Below, piece after piece: positions 17,477-28,226 of a stretch of DNA of 60,157 nucleotides; the first letter of the stretch is position 1, and every line of letters starts with the position of its first letter. Where the stretch lies: the NCBI GenBank assembly GCA_015061725.1, contig SUVX01000017.1, positions 1 through 60,157 on the forward strand. Reading direction: 5' to 3'. The notes under the pieces are model-generated. The model saw only the letters and a program-made list of their open reading frames with translations, searched no databases and was not told where the DNA came from. This DNA comes from Lentisphaerota bacterium (GTDB taxonomy: Bacteria > Verrucomicrobiota > Lentisphaeria > Victivallales > Victivallaceae). The translations under genes and the position numbers were made by a program.

Positions 17477-18676
17477 ATGGAATTTGTAAAGAACGACGGA
17501 CTGCCGCTCCACATCAAAAGCTGGTGCCGCGAAATTGAAGAAGCGGCAATGGCTCAAGCAGAAAACCTCGCACGTCATCCGGCTCTGCGTCACCATGTGG
17601 CTCTCATGCCCGACTGTCATTGCGGAATCGGTATGCCCATCGGAGGAGTCATTGCCGCCAAAGATGCCGTCATTCCCGCCGCTGTCGGCGTGGATATCGG
17701 CTGCGGAATGATTGCCGTTGAAACCGATATCCCCGCTGAAAAACTTGGAGACATGCGTTTCAGACGCGCCATCCACACCCGCATCAAGGAACTTATCCCA
17801 ACAGGCGAAGGAAAATATCACAAGGATTCTCAGGACTGGGAGGGCTTTGAAGCATATCTGGATTCTCCGTCAGCAAATCCGCAATTTGTCACCTCTCTCG
17901 ACCGACACAATCTCGGAACCTTGGGCGGTGGAAATCATTTCATTGAAATCCAGAAAAGCAACAAAGGATTCGTTTGGATCATGATCCACTCCGGCAGCCG
18001 CAATCTCGGCAAGCGCATTGAAGAAGTGTATCAGGAAAAAGCCCTGCAGTTGTGTGAACGCTTTTACACGCCCCTGCCCTGCCGCGATCTGGCATTTCTG
18101 CCGATTCAGGATGAGGCCGGACACAACTATTTCAGAGATATGAATTTTGCCCTGAAGTACGCTTTTGAAAACCGTCAACGCATGATGGCAAAATGCCAAG
18201 AGGTGATTACAGAGTTTATTCCAGAAGTCAATTTCCTGCGTGAAATAAACATCCACCACAACTACGCCGCCTTTGAAGAACACTTCGGCGAAACCCTGTG
18301 CATTCACCGCAAGGGTGCCACCAGCGCAAAACTTGACGAAACAGGTATCATCCCCGGTTCAATGGGAACGGCAAGCTACATTGTGCGCGGACTGGGAAAT
18401 CCGGCAAGTTTCACCAGCTGCTCTCACGGCGCCGGACGCCGCATGAGCAGAACTGTCGCCTGCAACACTCTGACCGTCTCAGAATGCGATGAAGCAATGA
18501 AGGGCATTGTCTGCGACCGTTGGCATCCGGTAACACGTTACGGAAAGGGCAAGAAGGTTCCGGATCTTTCTGAAGCACCGCAGGCATACAAAGATATTGA
18601 AGATGTGATTGCTTCCGAAAGCGACCTGGTTGAAGTTCAAGTCCGTCTGACACCCCTTGCTGTCATCAAAGGGTGA
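17477..18676 (+). CDS. rtcB: RNA-splicing ligase RtcB
   Basis: A 399-residue GTP-dependent RNA ligase that joins 2',3'-cyclic phosphate or 3'-phosphate ends to 5'-OH ends, used in tRNA splicing or RNA repair. Metal-binding motifs are DCHCGIGMPIGG, VGVDIGCGM, GTLGGGNHFIEI and HSGSRNLG. The guanylated histidine is in SCSHGAGRRMSR. The length is close to E. coli RtcB (408). AAGGT precedes the ATG. It lies downstream of the sigma-54 promoter and structured RNA, facing rtcR, and ends at a shared terminator. Confidence 0.95.
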   Translation: MEFVKNDGLPLHIKSWCREIEEAAMAQAENLARHPALRHHVALMPDCHCGIGMPIGGVIAAKDAVIPAAVGVDIGCGMIAVETDIPAEKLGDMRFRRAIHTRIKELIPTGEGKYHKDSQDWEGFEAYLDSPSANPQFVTSLDRHNLGTLGGGNHFIEIQKSNKGFVWIMIHSGSRNLGKRIEEVYQEKALQLCERFYTPLPCRDLAFLPIQDEAGHNYFRDMNFALKYAFENRQRMMAKCQEVITEFIPEVNFLREINIHHNYAAFEEHFGETLCIHRKGATSAKLDETGIIPGSMGTASYIVRGLGNPASFTSCSHGAGRRMSRTVACNTLTVSECDEAMKGIVCDRWHPVTRYGKGKKVPDLSEAPQAYKDIEDVIASESDLVEVQVRLTPLAVIKG

Positions 18677-18703
18677 ACACCATCCGTATCCTGAACACCC
18701 AAA

Positions 18704-18733
18704 GGGCGCAGCTTGAGTTTTCAAACTGCGCCC
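18704..18733. terminator. Bidirectional terminator between rtcB and SSS transporter
   Basis: GGGCGCAG (18704-18711) pairs with CTGCGCCC (18726-18733), followed by GGATTTTTTT. It lies between convergent genes. Confidence 0.8.
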
Positions 18734-18749
18734 GGATTTTTTTCAGGAT

Positions 18750-21056
18750 TTACTGTTTGTCAGTATCCTTTTTGCTCTCATCGAGTTTGGCGAATTCAGC
18801 CTTGTCAGAGAGAGCAACGTGTCCGTCAACCATACCGTTGTCAAGCGGGTTGGCAACACGGTTTTTCAGGGCGCGGTAAAGCAGAACCAGGTCACGGGAA
18901 CTTCCGGCGGTAAACCAAACGCAGGTGAGCGTTGCAGCAATTCCCGGAATGATCAGCTGAGTAATCAGGAAGTAGTGTCCCCACCATTCCAGCGGCCACG
19001 GACTGAAAATGTTCCAGACCGCAACAAGCACAAATGCGATAGCGAATTTGTAGATAAAGGAATAGGTGAACACAGATCTTGCAATGATACGGTCACTTCT
19101 GGTGTATTCAGGCGTAATACCGATCAATTTGCTGAAGACGTTTTTAAAGCTCCATTCCATGTGGATCTTCTTCTCACCCTCAATAGCATACTTGCCGCGG
19201 TGCAGCATTCTGTCCAGATTAAAGGGTTCTTTGTAGGTCAGCAGAGAAACCACAATATAGAGAACAAGAGAAGTGAACATCGCAATAAAGTACACTTCAT
19301 AGGAGTTGATCGGGAACTTCATGCGGTTCATCTCCCAGACAACATAGGGATTGAGCGGCTTGGAAACTGTGCTGAGGAAATTTCCGACAATATCGACCCA
19401 GCCGTTGGATTCAAGCATGGGATAAATGTGGGTTGCCCAGGTGCGCTGGAAAATGATTCCGCTCATATTGATCAGCATACCGGCAACCAGAGAAGCCCAG
19501 GCACCGGCGGCAGTTCCGAAACGGCTGTAGAAACCGAAGACAATCATCGGTCCGCAACCGCCCATCCACATACCGTACATGATACTCACGAACATATTGA
19601 TATAGTCGATCTGCGCCATAAAGTATGAACCGAAGAAGAAGAAAACACCGACACCGATGGAAATCCAGCGGATCAGAGCAACGTGACGTTCAGGCGTCAG
19701 GGTCTCATTCTTGAAGAAGGGAACAATACAATCCTGAACCAGCGTGGCACTGGCACTGTAAATACGGCTGTCATCGGTGGAAATGATGAAGACAACGATC
19801 ATCAGACAGAACAATCCGGCAAGACCGGTCGGCAGCATCTGACGCATCGCCATCGGCAGCATCAGCTGATTGAAAATCGTCTTGTACTGCTGGGCCTTGG
19901 AACTGCCCTCTCCGTCAGTACCGAACATCTTTTGGGCGGTCTGATAGTAGACGGTATCCAGGTTCTGAGTCTGAGACAGCGGCTTATCTTTGCCGATTGT
20001 ATGATTTGAAGCGGGAATCGCCTTGATTTTTGCCATAAATTCGGCACGTTCTTTCGTGTCGGGGATCAACTCATTGGCAATGCTCTGGGAGATATTGGTA
20101 CGAATGATTTTAGCTTCTCCGGCAAAGTTCTTGTGGTTCATAATCGTAATGATACCAATGGCAATGACCACATAGAAAATCGTGGTAAAAGCACCACGCC
20201 AGGCACCGAGGATACTGCCCATCTTGCCTTCGTGGGCGCTGATGGCGCAGTTGCTGCCGCCGGTCACACCGCTGGCGGTGTGCAGAAACATTCCGAAGAA
20301 AGTCACAAACAGCATGAACAAATTGAAGTCACGCAGTCCGGAAATATCATAGGGACTCAAAAAGCTTTCTCCTGCGGCACGATCAGCCATGACCTGAACG
20401 ATCTCAGTCGGCCAGGAGAATTTGATCAGTGTAAAGAAGACGAAAATAACGATCAGCGGGAAGCACATCAACCCCTGAATGGTATCGGTAACAACAATCG
20501 AAAGAGTTCCGCCCCAGTAGATGAGGGAAATCGCAAGAGTGAGCGTAATCGCCGTAATAATCATAAAGGTCGGGAACGCAAATCCGAAGATACTGACAGT
20601 TCTCGGCAGATCAAGGTAGGCAATAAAGAAGCGAGCCGCAATCGCAGGCATGATGATATTTGCCATCATTTCTGCAATGGAACGCAGGAAACAGGCAAAA
20701 ATACGCAGACTGCGGTTGTAACGCATTTCAAAGAACTGCCCGATACTCAGCGCACGGGTTTCGCGGAAACGGTAAAGACAGTAACCTGAAAGAGAAATCA
20801 TCACAGAAATCGGCAGCGTCAAACTGCTCCAGAACGCCAGAGCAAAACCGGTCTTGTAATGGACCTCAATGTACGCGGCAAGAGTAATCAATCCCAGCGC
20901 GTTGGCCATGTTTGCGGTGGTCAACACATAGCGGCGGCAGACACGTCCGCCCACCATGTAGTCAGCAACACCCGTCATATATTTACGGATGTTCCATCCG
21001 GCGTACATAACAATACAAACCGGAATAATTACGATCAACCAGTCAATCAACGACAT
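18750..21056 (-). CDS. Sodium:solute symporter (SSS) family transporter
   Basis: A 768-residue inner-membrane protein with many hydrophobic segments and an SSS-type core: MVGGRVCRRYVLTTANMANALG near the first helices, SGVTGGSNCAISAHEG, and FIISTDDSRIYSASATLVQD. It is longer than typical sodium/glucose or proline symporters (500-600) because of a large loop around residues 330-400 and an extended C-terminal part with extra helices. The substrate is unknown; sugar or organic acid uptake would fit the surrounding carbohydrate genes, but this is inference. It appears to be a single-gene unit. Confidence 0.85.
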   Translation of the reverse strand: MSLIDWLIVIIPVCIVMYAGWNIRKYMTGVADYMVGGRVCRRYVLTTANMANALGLITLAAYIEVHYKTGFALAFWSSLTLPISVMISLSGYCLYRFRETRALSIGQFFEMRYNRSLRIFACFLRSIAEMMANIIMPAIAARFFIAYLDLPRTVSIFGFAFPTFMIITAITLTLAISLIYWGGTLSIVVTDTIQGLMCFPLIVIFVFFTLIKFSWPTEIVQVMADRAAGESFLSPYDISGLRDFNLFMLFVTFFGMFLHTASGVTGGSNCAISAHEGKMGSILGAWRGAFTTIFYVVIAIGIITIMNHKNFAGEAKIIRTNISQSIANELIPDTKERAEFMAKIKAIPASNHTIGKDKPLSQTQNLDTVYYQTAQKMFGTDGEGSSKAQQYKTIFNQLMLPMAMRQMLPTGLAGLFCLMIVVFIISTDDSRIYSASATLVQDCIVPFFKNETLTPERHVALIRWISIGVGVFFFFGSYFMAQIDYINMFVSIMYGMWMGGCGPMIVFGFYSRFGTAAGAWASLVAGMLINMSGIIFQRTWATHIYPMLESNGWVDIVGNFLSTVSKPLNPYVVWEMNRMKFPINSYEVYFIAMFTSLVLYIVVSLLTYKEPFNLDRMLHRGKYAIEGEKKIHMEWSFKNVFSKLIGITPEYTRSDRIIARSVFTYSFIYKFAIAFVLVAVWNIFSPWPLEWWGHYFLITQLIIPGIAATLTCVWFTAGSSRDLVLLYRALKNRVANPLDNGMVDGHVALSDKAEFAKLDESKKDTDKQ

Positions 21057-21200
21057 TTTTTCTTTTACCTCCCTTTTTTTGATAATTGGATTTATTTATT
21101 GGAAAATAAATATATTTTCATATAAAGTAGCACACGCAAAGTCATTTTACAACATGAATCACAGATAAAGATTACTTTTTTTTAATATTACAACAAAAAA

Positions 21201-21220
21201 GGCGGAGCCGAAACTCCGCC
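21201..21220 (-). terminator. Terminator of the export operon
   Basis: GGCGGAG (21201-21207) and CTCCGCC (21214-21220). Read on the minus strand it is followed by TTTTTT. It lies directly after the ABC-2 permease gene. Confidence 0.8.
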
Positions 21221-21236
21221 GTAAAATACATTTTCC

Positions 21237-22346
21237 TCAAAGAGATTTACGGAAGGCACGCAAAGAGATGACGAACAGCACACTTCCGATTACAAAGAGC
21301 ATGAGAAAAGGTTTCCAGACGACCTCAATTCCCGCTCCGCGGAAAAGAATGGCCTGACTGAAACTTACAAAATGGGTCGTCGGAGCGGCAAGCATGATAT
21401 TCTGAACCCAGACGGGCATGCTTTCGCGGGGCGTATTGCCGCCTGAAAGCATCTGCATCGGCAGGAACACCAATATCAGCAGCATCCCCAGCTGCGGCAT
21501 ATTCTGCGCCAGGCACGCAAGAAAAATACCGAGAGAAGTCACGGCAAACAAGTGCAGCGCAACACCGGCAAGATACAGCAATATGGAACCCTCAATCGGA
21601 ATTTTCAGATACATTTCAACCACAAAATACAGCGATCCCGCCGTCGCCGCAAGCACAATCAGCATCATGGACCAGACTTTTGACATCATAATTTCAAAGG
21701 GTGTTACCGGCATGACCAGCAGGTGTTCAAGCGTACCGTTTTCCCGTTCACGGATCAAAGCCGCTCCCGTCAGAATGATGGCGAGCATGGTCACATTGTT
21801 GACCAGCTGTACAATAGAAGTAAACCAGGACTGGGTCAGATTCGGGTTGAAACGGTTGCGGACAACATAACTTGCGCCGGGCTTTATACTTTTCTGCTTG
21901 CAGAATTTCTGCAGTTCCTGCTGAAGAATCTGCTGTATATATCCGCTGCCGGTGAATGCCTGCGTCATTCTTGTCGCATCGACATTGACCTGGATTTCAG
22001 GACTTTTTCCGGAAAGGACATCCTTTTGAAAATCAGGCGGAAAGACAACAACAAAGGTATACTCCCCCCGATCCATGGCAGGATCTATCTCACTGCGTGT
22101 AATTTGTCTGGCTGGAATGAACATCGGCGGCATAAAGGCATCAGTCAACGCCCGGGACAACTGGGAATGGTCCTCATCCACCACTGCAATCGCCGCGCGG
22201 TTAATCGAATCCGGCTGAGATTTCGAAGAAGTGATAACCGCCAGAGAAAAGGAATAGACAATCAATATCACCATCAGCCAGTCACGGAAGAGACTGATAA
22301 TTTCTTTGACACCCAGATTATAGATATTTTTCAAAGACTGCAGCAT
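21237..22346 (-). CDS. ABC-2 type permease (YhhJ-like)
   Basis: A 369-residue membrane component of an ABC exporter. One N-terminal helix (WLMVILIVYSFSLAVI) is followed by a large periplasmic domain, then five or so C-terminal helices with the ABC-2 signature (RERENGTLEHLLVMPVTPFEIMMSK). It matches YhhJ, which in E. coli is encoded next to rbbA (yhiH) and an HlyD-type gene. It starts 3 bases after the RbbA-like gene and is the last gene of the operon. Confidence 0.85.
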   Translation of the reverse strand: MLQSLKNIYNLGVKEIISLFRDWLMVILIVYSFSLAVITSSKSQPDSINRAAIAVVDEDHSQLSRALTDAFMPPMFIPARQITRSEIDPAMDRGEYTFVVVFPPDFQKDVLSGKSPEIQVNVDATRMTQAFTGSGYIQQILQQELQKFCKQKSIKPGASYVVRNRFNPNLTQSWFTSIVQLVNNVTMLAIILTGAALIRERENGTLEHLLVMPVTPFEIMMSKVWSMMLIVLAATAGSLYFVVEMYLKIPIEGSILLYLAGVALHLFAVTSLGIFLACLAQNMPQLGMLLILVFLPMQMLSGGNTPRESMPVWVQNIMLAAPTTHFVSFSQAILFRGAGIEVVWKPFLMLFVIGSVLFVISLRAFRKSL

Positions 22347-22349
22347 ACT

Positions 22350-25130
22350 TTATTTCTCCTGTTTTTTCTGAAGAAGCACACCCGCACCGATAATGACAGG
22401 AATCATAACAGCGAGAGCCGCAAGAGAATGGGAAAGATCCGCAAAATCCAATGCTTTGTTGAAGACGCCTCTTGAAATCAACAGCATATAAGTTGTGGGA
22501 TAAATACTGCCAATGATCCGGGCAATACCTTCCTGCGTTTCAACAGGCGTAGTCATGCCGCAGAATTGAACCGACGGAATCATCGTTCCCAGCATGGCAA
22601 GAAAGATAACCGCAATCTGACTGCGGGTGACTGACGAAAAAAGCAGTCCCATACCCGTTGCAATCACCGCATACATCACACTTGCCAGAATCAGCACAAA
22701 AAAACTCCCCTTTACGGGAACATCAAATATTGTCACCGCCATTACTGTAAGCAATGCGCTGCTTAAAATCGCAAACAAAAGATACGGCATCTGCTTGCCC
22801 AGCAGAAATTCAATTCTTGAAAGAGGCGTCACATACAAATTGATGATGGAACCCATCTCTTTTTCACGCACAACAGAAAGCGCGGCAAGAATCGCCGGAA
22901 TCATCAGCGTCAAAAGCGGAATCGTCGCAGGCACCATCGCCGGCAGACTCAACACATCCGGATTATAACGGTAACGGGTTTCAATATCGACCTGAGTAAA
23001 TTTTGATTTTTTATCAACTCTTTTCTGCCGGCTCTGCAGCCAGGTGTTATGGATACCTTTGATATAACCGTTGATGGTTTCTCCCCGGGAGGGCATGGAG
23101 CCGTCAACCCAGAAGGAGACCTCCGGAGACATCCCCCGCTGCACATCCCGTCCGAAACCGGGCGGAATTTCAATAACCAGGCTCAATTCGCCGCTTTTCA
23201 TTCTGCGGTCAAGTTCCTGATAATTCCTGACGGGAGCGTGTTCCACAAAATAACGTGAGGAACCTGCAAGATTCAGCGCATAACTCTGACTGGTTTCAGT
23301 CCGGTCGCGGTCAAGAATGGCATACGGCATTTTTTCAACATCCATATTGATACCAAATCCCATAACCAGCATCAGGATCAACGCCCCGAAAAGCGCAAGC
23401 GTTGCCCGGATGGGGTCACGCATCAATTCAAGAGTTTCACGCCAGAAACAACTGTACCAACGCTGAAAACTGAAAAATTCACTCAACCTTCCAAAATGTG
23501 AAGGAGAAACTTTTTTTTCAGTATCCGCCAAACTGCTCTGAATCTGCATGGCATCGTCAGAACGTTTGTTCGCCCCGGGATCGGCATCTTCAAGAACGCC
23601 GATAAAAGCCTCTTCAAGCGTGGAGGCACCCCGGTCCTTCACAATTTTCGACGGCGTATCGCACACATAGGATTTCCCTGCATGCATAAGAGAGATACGG
23701 TCACAGCGTTCTGCTTCGTTCATAAAGTGCGTGGTGATAAAAATGGTCACCCGGTCGCGGCGCGAAAGTTCAATGATCAACTCCCAGAAAAGATCCCGTG
23801 CCACGGGGTCAACGCCTGAAGTTGGTTCGTCAAGAATCAGAATATCCGGATGATGTATCACCGCCGCCGCAAGAGAAAGCCTCTGTTTGAGTCCGAGCGG
23901 CAGTTCTTTGGGCAGAGCGTGTTCAATTTCTTTCAACTGAAAACGGTTCATCATCTCTTCGATCCGTCCGGGAATTTCCGCTTCGGGAATCCGGTAAAGA
24001 CGGGCGTAGAGCAAAAGATTCTGACGGACACTCAAATCTCCGTAAAGAGAAAACAACTGTGTCATGTATCCCAGATGCTCACGCAGTTCAAGAGAATTGC
24101 CATCCACTTTTCTGCCGAAAATTTCAGCGGTACCCTCCGTTGCGGGCGCAAGTCCCGTCAGCATACGCATCGTGGTCGTCTTGCCGCAGCCGTTGGAACC
24201 GAGAAAACCGAAAATTTCACCTTTGCGGATTTTGAAACTCACATGATCCACCGCCGTAAACGAACCGAATCTTTTTGTCAGATTTTCTGCGACAATGGCA
24301 TAATCTTCATTTCCGGAAACTTCCAGCGGAGGCACAACCAAATCTTTGTGTCCGCTGCGGCGCGATTCAGGCAGAAGCTGAATAAAGGCACCATCAAGAT
24401 TGTCTTTGCCTGTTTTCTCAAGGATTTCCGACGGCGTTCCTGTATCAAGGATCTTTCCATCATCCATGGCAATCAGCCAGTCAAAACGCTGAGCTTCATC
24501 CATGTAAGCGGTTGCAACAATGACACTCATCAAAGGCTGTTCCTGTTTGATGGCATCCACCAGATCCCAGAACTGCCGCCGCGCCAGCGGATCAACGCCG
24601 GTCGTGGGTTCATCAAGAATCAACAGATCAGGGTCGTGAATCAGAGAACAGCACAAGCCCAGCTTCTGTTTCATACCGCCTGAAAGTTTCCCGGCAGGAC
24701 GGTTGAGAAAGGGATAAAGTCCGGTACTTTTGGTCAGGCGGTCAATACGTTTGCGGCGTTCCGCATCATTGTGACCGAAAAGACGGGCAAAATACTGCAG
24801 ATTCTCTTCAACCGTCAGGGTGAAATAAAGGTTTTTCCCCAGCCCCTGCGGCATATAAGCAATTTGAGGACAAATTTTTCTGCGGTGTTCCGCATCGCGC
24901 ATATCGCCGCCCAGGACTTCCAATTCGCCGCTCTGCATGGCATGAGCGCCGGTAATCAGAGAAAGAAGAGTGGATTTCCCGACGCCGTCAGGACCGATCA
25001 AACCCACGACTTTCTGTGCGGGAATATCCAGAGAAACATTGTCAAGACCGGTAACTTTTCCGTAATTCAGACAAAGATTTCTGAATTTTACCGCAAACAT
25101 TTTCCCCTCCCTGTCGGAAAGGCAGTTCAT
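22350..25130 (-). CDS. rbbA: RbbA-like double-ATPase ABC transporter fused to permease
   Basis: A 926-residue fusion of two ABC ATPase domains and an ABC-2 permease. The first ATPase has [22 protein letters not shown] and [14 protein letters not shown]; the second has [11 protein letters not shown], a weaker signature [12 protein letters not shown], and [14 protein letters not shown]. The C-terminal 370 residues hold the permease with [20 protein letters not shown]. The same order and size occur in E. coli RbbA/YhiH (911 residues), which was described as ribosome-associated and, by context, as a drug or envelope exporter. Here its neighbours make export the more likely job. It overlaps the HlyD-like gene by four bases. 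Confidence 0.88.
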   Translation of the reverse strand: MNCLSDREGKMFAVKFRNLCLNYGKVTGLDNVSLDIPAQKVVGLIGPDGVGKSTLLSLITGAHAMQSGELEVLGGDMRDAEHRRKICPQIAYMPQGLGKNLYFTLTVEENLQYFARLFGHNDAERRKRIDRLTKSTGLYPFLNRPAGKLSGGMKQKLGLCCSLIHDPDLLILDEPTTGVDPLARRQFWDLVDAIKQEQPLMSVIVATAYMDEAQRFDWLIAMDDGKILDTGTPSEILEKTGKDNLDGAFIQLLPESRRSGHKDLVVPPLEVSGNEDYAIVAENLTKRFGSFTAVDHVSFKIRKGEIFGFLGSNGCGKTTTMRMLTGLAPATEGTAEIFGRKVDGNSLELREHLGYMTQLFSLYGDLSVRQNLLLYARLYRIPEAEIPGRIEEMMNRFQLKEIEHALPKELPLGLKQRLSLAAAVIHHPDILILDEPTSGVDPVARDLFWELIIELSRRDRVTIFITTHFMNEAERCDRISLMHAGKSYVCDTPSKIVKDRGASTLEEAFIGVLEDADPGANKRSDDAMQIQSSLADTEKKVSPSHFGRLSEFFSFQRWYSCFWRETLELMRDPIRATLALFGALILMLVMGFGINMDVEKMPYAILDRDRTETSQSYALNLAGSSRYFVEHAPVRNYQELDRRMKSGELSLVIEIPPGFGRDVQRGMSPEVSFWVDGSMPSRGETINGYIKGIHNTWLQSRQKRVDKKSKFTQVDIETRYRYNPDVLSLPAMVPATIPLLTLMIPAILAALSVVREKEMGSIINLYVTPLSRIEFLLGKQMPYLLFAILSSALLTVMAVTIFDVPVKGSFFVLILASVMYAVIATGMGLLFSSVTRSQIAVIFLAMLGTMIPSVQFCGMTTPVETQEGIARIIGSIYPTTYMLLISRGVFNKALDFADLSHSLAALAVMIPVIIGAGVLLQKKQEK

Positions 25131-26134
25131 TTTTTCACCACGCCGGCTTCTTTGGCAACACGGTCAGACAGTTTGAGAAAGTCCGGCCATTCTGCTTTGG
25201 GATCAAGCTTCACCCAGGCAACACCCGGAAGTCCGGTTTTGACAAGATCAATGTATCTTTCAAGCAGCTCAGGAGCAATTCTTGCCTTGACACGGAACAT
25301 GAGTTTCTGACGTTCAATGCGCGTTTCAACAGTCTTGGGCGTAAACTGCGCCACACTGGCAACAAACGAAATCTTTGCGGGAATCGCCACATGCGGAACA
25401 GCATCCAGCAAAATGCGTGCATCGGCACCGATCCGGACTTTTCCGGCAACGCCTTCGGGCAGGAAAAATGTCATATATACATCGGTCAAGTCCACCATAT
25501 TCAGCACACAGCCGCCTGCTTCAAGGACTTCTCCGGGTTCGGCAACTTTATACTGAACCCGGCCTGAAATCGGCGCAACCAGACTGCTGTCTTTGATATC
25601 TTCTTCAACTCTTCTTGCATCCGCTTCAGCAGCCTTGATGGATGCCTGAGCCTGAACCACCGCCGCTTTGGCGGCAACCAGTTCGGCATCAGCAGCAAGA
25701 AACAATGCCTTGTCATTGTCAAAAGTCTGCTCTGAAGTCGCTTTTTTGGACACCAGATATTCCGCACGTTTGAAACGTCTCCAGGCATTATCACGGGTAC
25801 TGTTTTTCTGGAGAACAACCGCCTGAGCTGATGCCAGTTCCGCTTTCTTAACGGCGACCTGCGCCTTTGCCTGGGCAAGTTGCGCTTCAAGAACATTGGT
25901 CTGCATTTTTGCAAGGAGCTGTCCTTTTTTGACAAATTCACCGTCGGTCACATAAACTTTTTCGACCTTTTCTGAAAGTTTTGTTGCAACATTGATTTCC
26001 GTTGCTTCAAGACGTCCGTTTCCGGATGCAAAAGCAGGATTGCGGTAAATGGCATTATCCATATAAGACTTGATACTGTATACACCCAAACCGGCAACAG
26101 CAATGACAACAAGAACAATAATGACTTTTTTCAT
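25127..26134 (-). CDS. HlyD-family membrane fusion protein
   Basis: A 335-residue periplasmic adaptor anchored by one N-terminal helix ([20 protein letters not shown]). It has the two lipoyl half-motifs ([16 protein letters not shown] and [19 protein letters not shown]) flanking a long coiled coil rich in Ala, Gln and Lys (about residues 75-175). The ATG at 26134 follows CCGGAGG. It links the inner-membrane ABC parts with the TolC-like protein encoded upstream. Similar to YhiI/YbhG. Confidence 0.9.
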   Translation of the reverse strand: MKKVIIVLVVIAVAGLGVYSIKSYMDNAIYRNPAFASGNGRLEATEINVATKLSEKVEKVYVTDGEFVKKGQLLAKMQTNVLEAQLAQAKAQVAVKKAELASAQAVVLQKNSTRDNAWRRFKRAEYLVSKKATSEQTFDNDKALFLAADAELVAAKAAVVQAQASIKAAEADARRVEEDIKDSSLVAPISGRVQYKVAEPGEVLEAGGCVLNMVDLTDVYMTFFLPEGVAGKVRIGADARILLDAVPHVAIPAKISFVASVAQFTPKTVETRIERQKLMFRVKARIAPELLERYIDLVKTGLPGVAWVKLDPKAEWPDFLKLSDRVAKEAGVVKK

Positions 26135-26263
26135 ACGACCTCCGGATGTTGTTTTTATTCTCCGCCAATACAACAAAAATCTGTTTTTATAAGTAATTTA
26201 ACTCTTTTTTCTTTTTTTTCAATCCGTTTGCAAAAAATTTCAAAATTTCCTGAAAAGCAAACA

Positions 26264-26292
26264 GCGCAGAATGTTTGAACAACACTCTGCGC
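26264..26292 (-). terminator. Hairpin between TolC-like and HlyD-like genes
   Basis: GCGCAGA (26264-26270) pairs with TCTGCGC (26286-26292). Read on the minus strand a modest T-rich tract follows. It may reduce transcription between the TolC-like gene and the three inner-membrane genes. Confidence 0.5.
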
Positions 26293-26319
26293 CGGTTAAT
26301 TACGAACGGATTATATTTT

Positions 26320-27936
26320 TCACAGCCCGACAGTAATGTAATCGGAGTTGCCGAGAGTTGTCAGCGGCTGGTTGACAAGGTCAAAAACTTTCTTATTTTC
26401 TTCTGCCTGCTTCTTATCAGTTCCGGAAAGTTTGCTGTTGTAAGCAACTTCAGCCTTGGCAAGTTCACCCTCAGCACGCAGACGGGCGGCAGAAAGCTCT
26501 CCTTTGAGAACATCAACGCTGTCGGAATCGATCTTGCTGACACCGAGAGTATTGAGCATCTGAAAGTTGGCAACATAGACATTTCCGAGAGAGATGATAC
26601 GTTCAATTTCCTTTTCGGCAGTTTCAAGACGCATACGGTCAAGTTCAAGACGGGACATATCTCCGGCAATCCGGCGGTTGGCAACAGCCCAGCTCAAGTT
26701 CTTTTTATAGGTTTCATACACCCGGTTGTCAATGGCAAAACGCTCATTGACGGAACGCAGATTGCAGTGACTGATACGCACCTGCGCCATGATACCGATA
26801 CCGATGGAATAAGTTCTCTGTGCTTCTGCTTCAACCATGCTGGTACGGGCAACGTAAGTTGCGATATCTTTGGGCAGTTTGAGCAGATTGTAGGCGGCAT
26901 TGATGCCGATGGAATACCAGGTATTGTGATAAAGATAGGAGTTATCATTGTGGTTGTAGTCAACGAACATACGGGCAGAGGGAATCATTTTGACCAGTTC
27001 TTTGCGGCATTCGACGACGTTGATATGTTTGCGGATATCAGCTTCATAAAGTTCAGGACGTTCCAGCAGAGCGATCTGTTCCATCAGAACCAGTTCAGGA
27101 AATTCCATCTTGGGAACAACTCCGAGGCAGGCGTCATCGACAAGAATCTCTCCTGAGGGATCCAGTCCCAGCAGGGCACGGAGTTCAACGCAGTTGTTTT
27201 CATAGTTGCGGATATAGTTGGTCAGACGTTTTTCCATATCCATAAACTTGCGGGTTTCTTCAAACGCACGGAACGGAGTGATGGCGCGGCTCTTGGCAAG
27301 TTTCTCAATCAGAGCATAGTGATCGCGGCAATCGGCAAGCAGTTTGCGGGTGATGTTAATAGCACGCTGGGCGGAAGCGACCTTGAAGTATGCTTTAACC
27401 ACATCAAGAGTCAGATTCTGGCTGGTTCTGCGGATCTGCTGTTCTTTCATCAGTTCGCGGTCTTTTGCCTGAACGGTGTTGAAGAAAGCCAAACCGAAAT
27501 CCAGTGTTGAAAGGGCAACGCCGACGGAAAAATCGTTGACATCATCATCGGTACTTGAGCTGTATCCGTAGGTCAAACCGCCGGAACCGACCTTTTCACT
27601 GGAAGAAGCGGCGGTATTATTCCGGGCAGTATAGGTATTTTTGATATTCAATTCAGGAAGCATGCCGAGCATTTCAGCGGTTTTCTGTTCGCGCAGAACC
27701 TGTTTCTCAAGTTTTTCAACTTTGAGGGCAAGGTTGTGCTTCTGAGCAAGACTGATACACTCTTTCAAAGAAAGACGTTTACCATCAGACGGCTGTTCAA
27801 AACGGGACCGTTCAAAATGCTTCATCGCTTTTTCGGCGCGTTCCTGACGGAATTCCTCCTCGGACTTGCAGCCGCAAAAAACGGTCAGGGTCAACGCTGC
27901 AGCAACAGAAAACAACATAGAATACATCTGTTTCAT
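26320..27936 (-). CDS. TolC-family outer-membrane efflux lipoprotein
   Basis: A 538-residue outer-membrane factor with a lipoprotein signal (LTVFCGC near residues 18-24), two coiled-coil repeats with RLSLKECISLAQKHN as the typical opening, and long alpha-helical hairpins. It provides the exit duct for the export system encoded by the next three genes. An N-terminal cysteine anchor is common among NodT/OprM-type channels. It probably heads the operon, with its own promoter at about 28000. Confidence 0.85.
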   Translation of the reverse strand: MKQMYSMLFSVAAALTLTVFCGCKSEEEFRQERAEKAMKHFERSRFEQPSDGKRLSLKECISLAQKHNLALKVEKLEKQVLREQKTAEMLGMLPELNIKNTYTARNNTAASSSEKVGSGGLTYGYSSSTDDDVNDFSVGVALSTLDFGLAFFNTVQAKDRELMKEQQIRRTSQNLTLDVVKAYFKVASAQRAINITRKLLADCRDHYALIEKLAKSRAITPFRAFEETRKFMDMEKRLTNYIRNYENNCVELRALLGLDPSGEILVDDACLGVVPKMEFPELVLMEQIALLERPELYEADIRKHINVVECRKELVKMIPSARMFVDYNHNDNSYLYHNTWYSIGINAAYNLLKLPKDIATYVARTSMVEAEAQRTYSIGIGIMAQVRISHCNLRSVNERFAIDNRVYETYKKNLSWAVANRRIAGDMSRLELDRMRLETAEKEIERIISLGNVYVANFQMLNTLGVSKIDSDSVDVLKGELSAARLRAEGELAKAEVAYNSKLSGTDKKQAEENKKVFDLVNQPLTTLGNSDYITVGL

Positions 27937-27984
27937 AAGTCAAAAACCTTTATATAAACAAGTGAACATAACAAAATCACTGAT

Positions 27985-28013
27985 AAAATACCACACACAT
28001 TTCAAAAAGTCAA
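27985..28013 (-). promoter_or_regulatory. Promoter of the TolC/HlyD/RbbA operon
   Basis: Read on the minus strand, TTGACT (28013-28008) and TATTTT (27990-27985) are separated by 17 bases. The rest of the 290-base gap between 27937 and 28226 shows nothing else that I can name. Confidence 0.55.
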
Positions 28014-28226
28014 CCCTTTCAGTAAAGATTTCTGACATTCTTTTTCAAAAAAACTCTTTTTTTCTCCCCGAAACGCCGTACCGGCATTTTTTATCAGGCA
28101 CAGGAAAATGACAGCAGACAATAATTTTGCTTTTTCATCTTGCATAAAATAAACTGTGGTGATATATTAAGGAATCTGTATTGTAAAAAAAATTTTATTC
28201 ATATATCCCGGAAGGTAAAAAACGCA

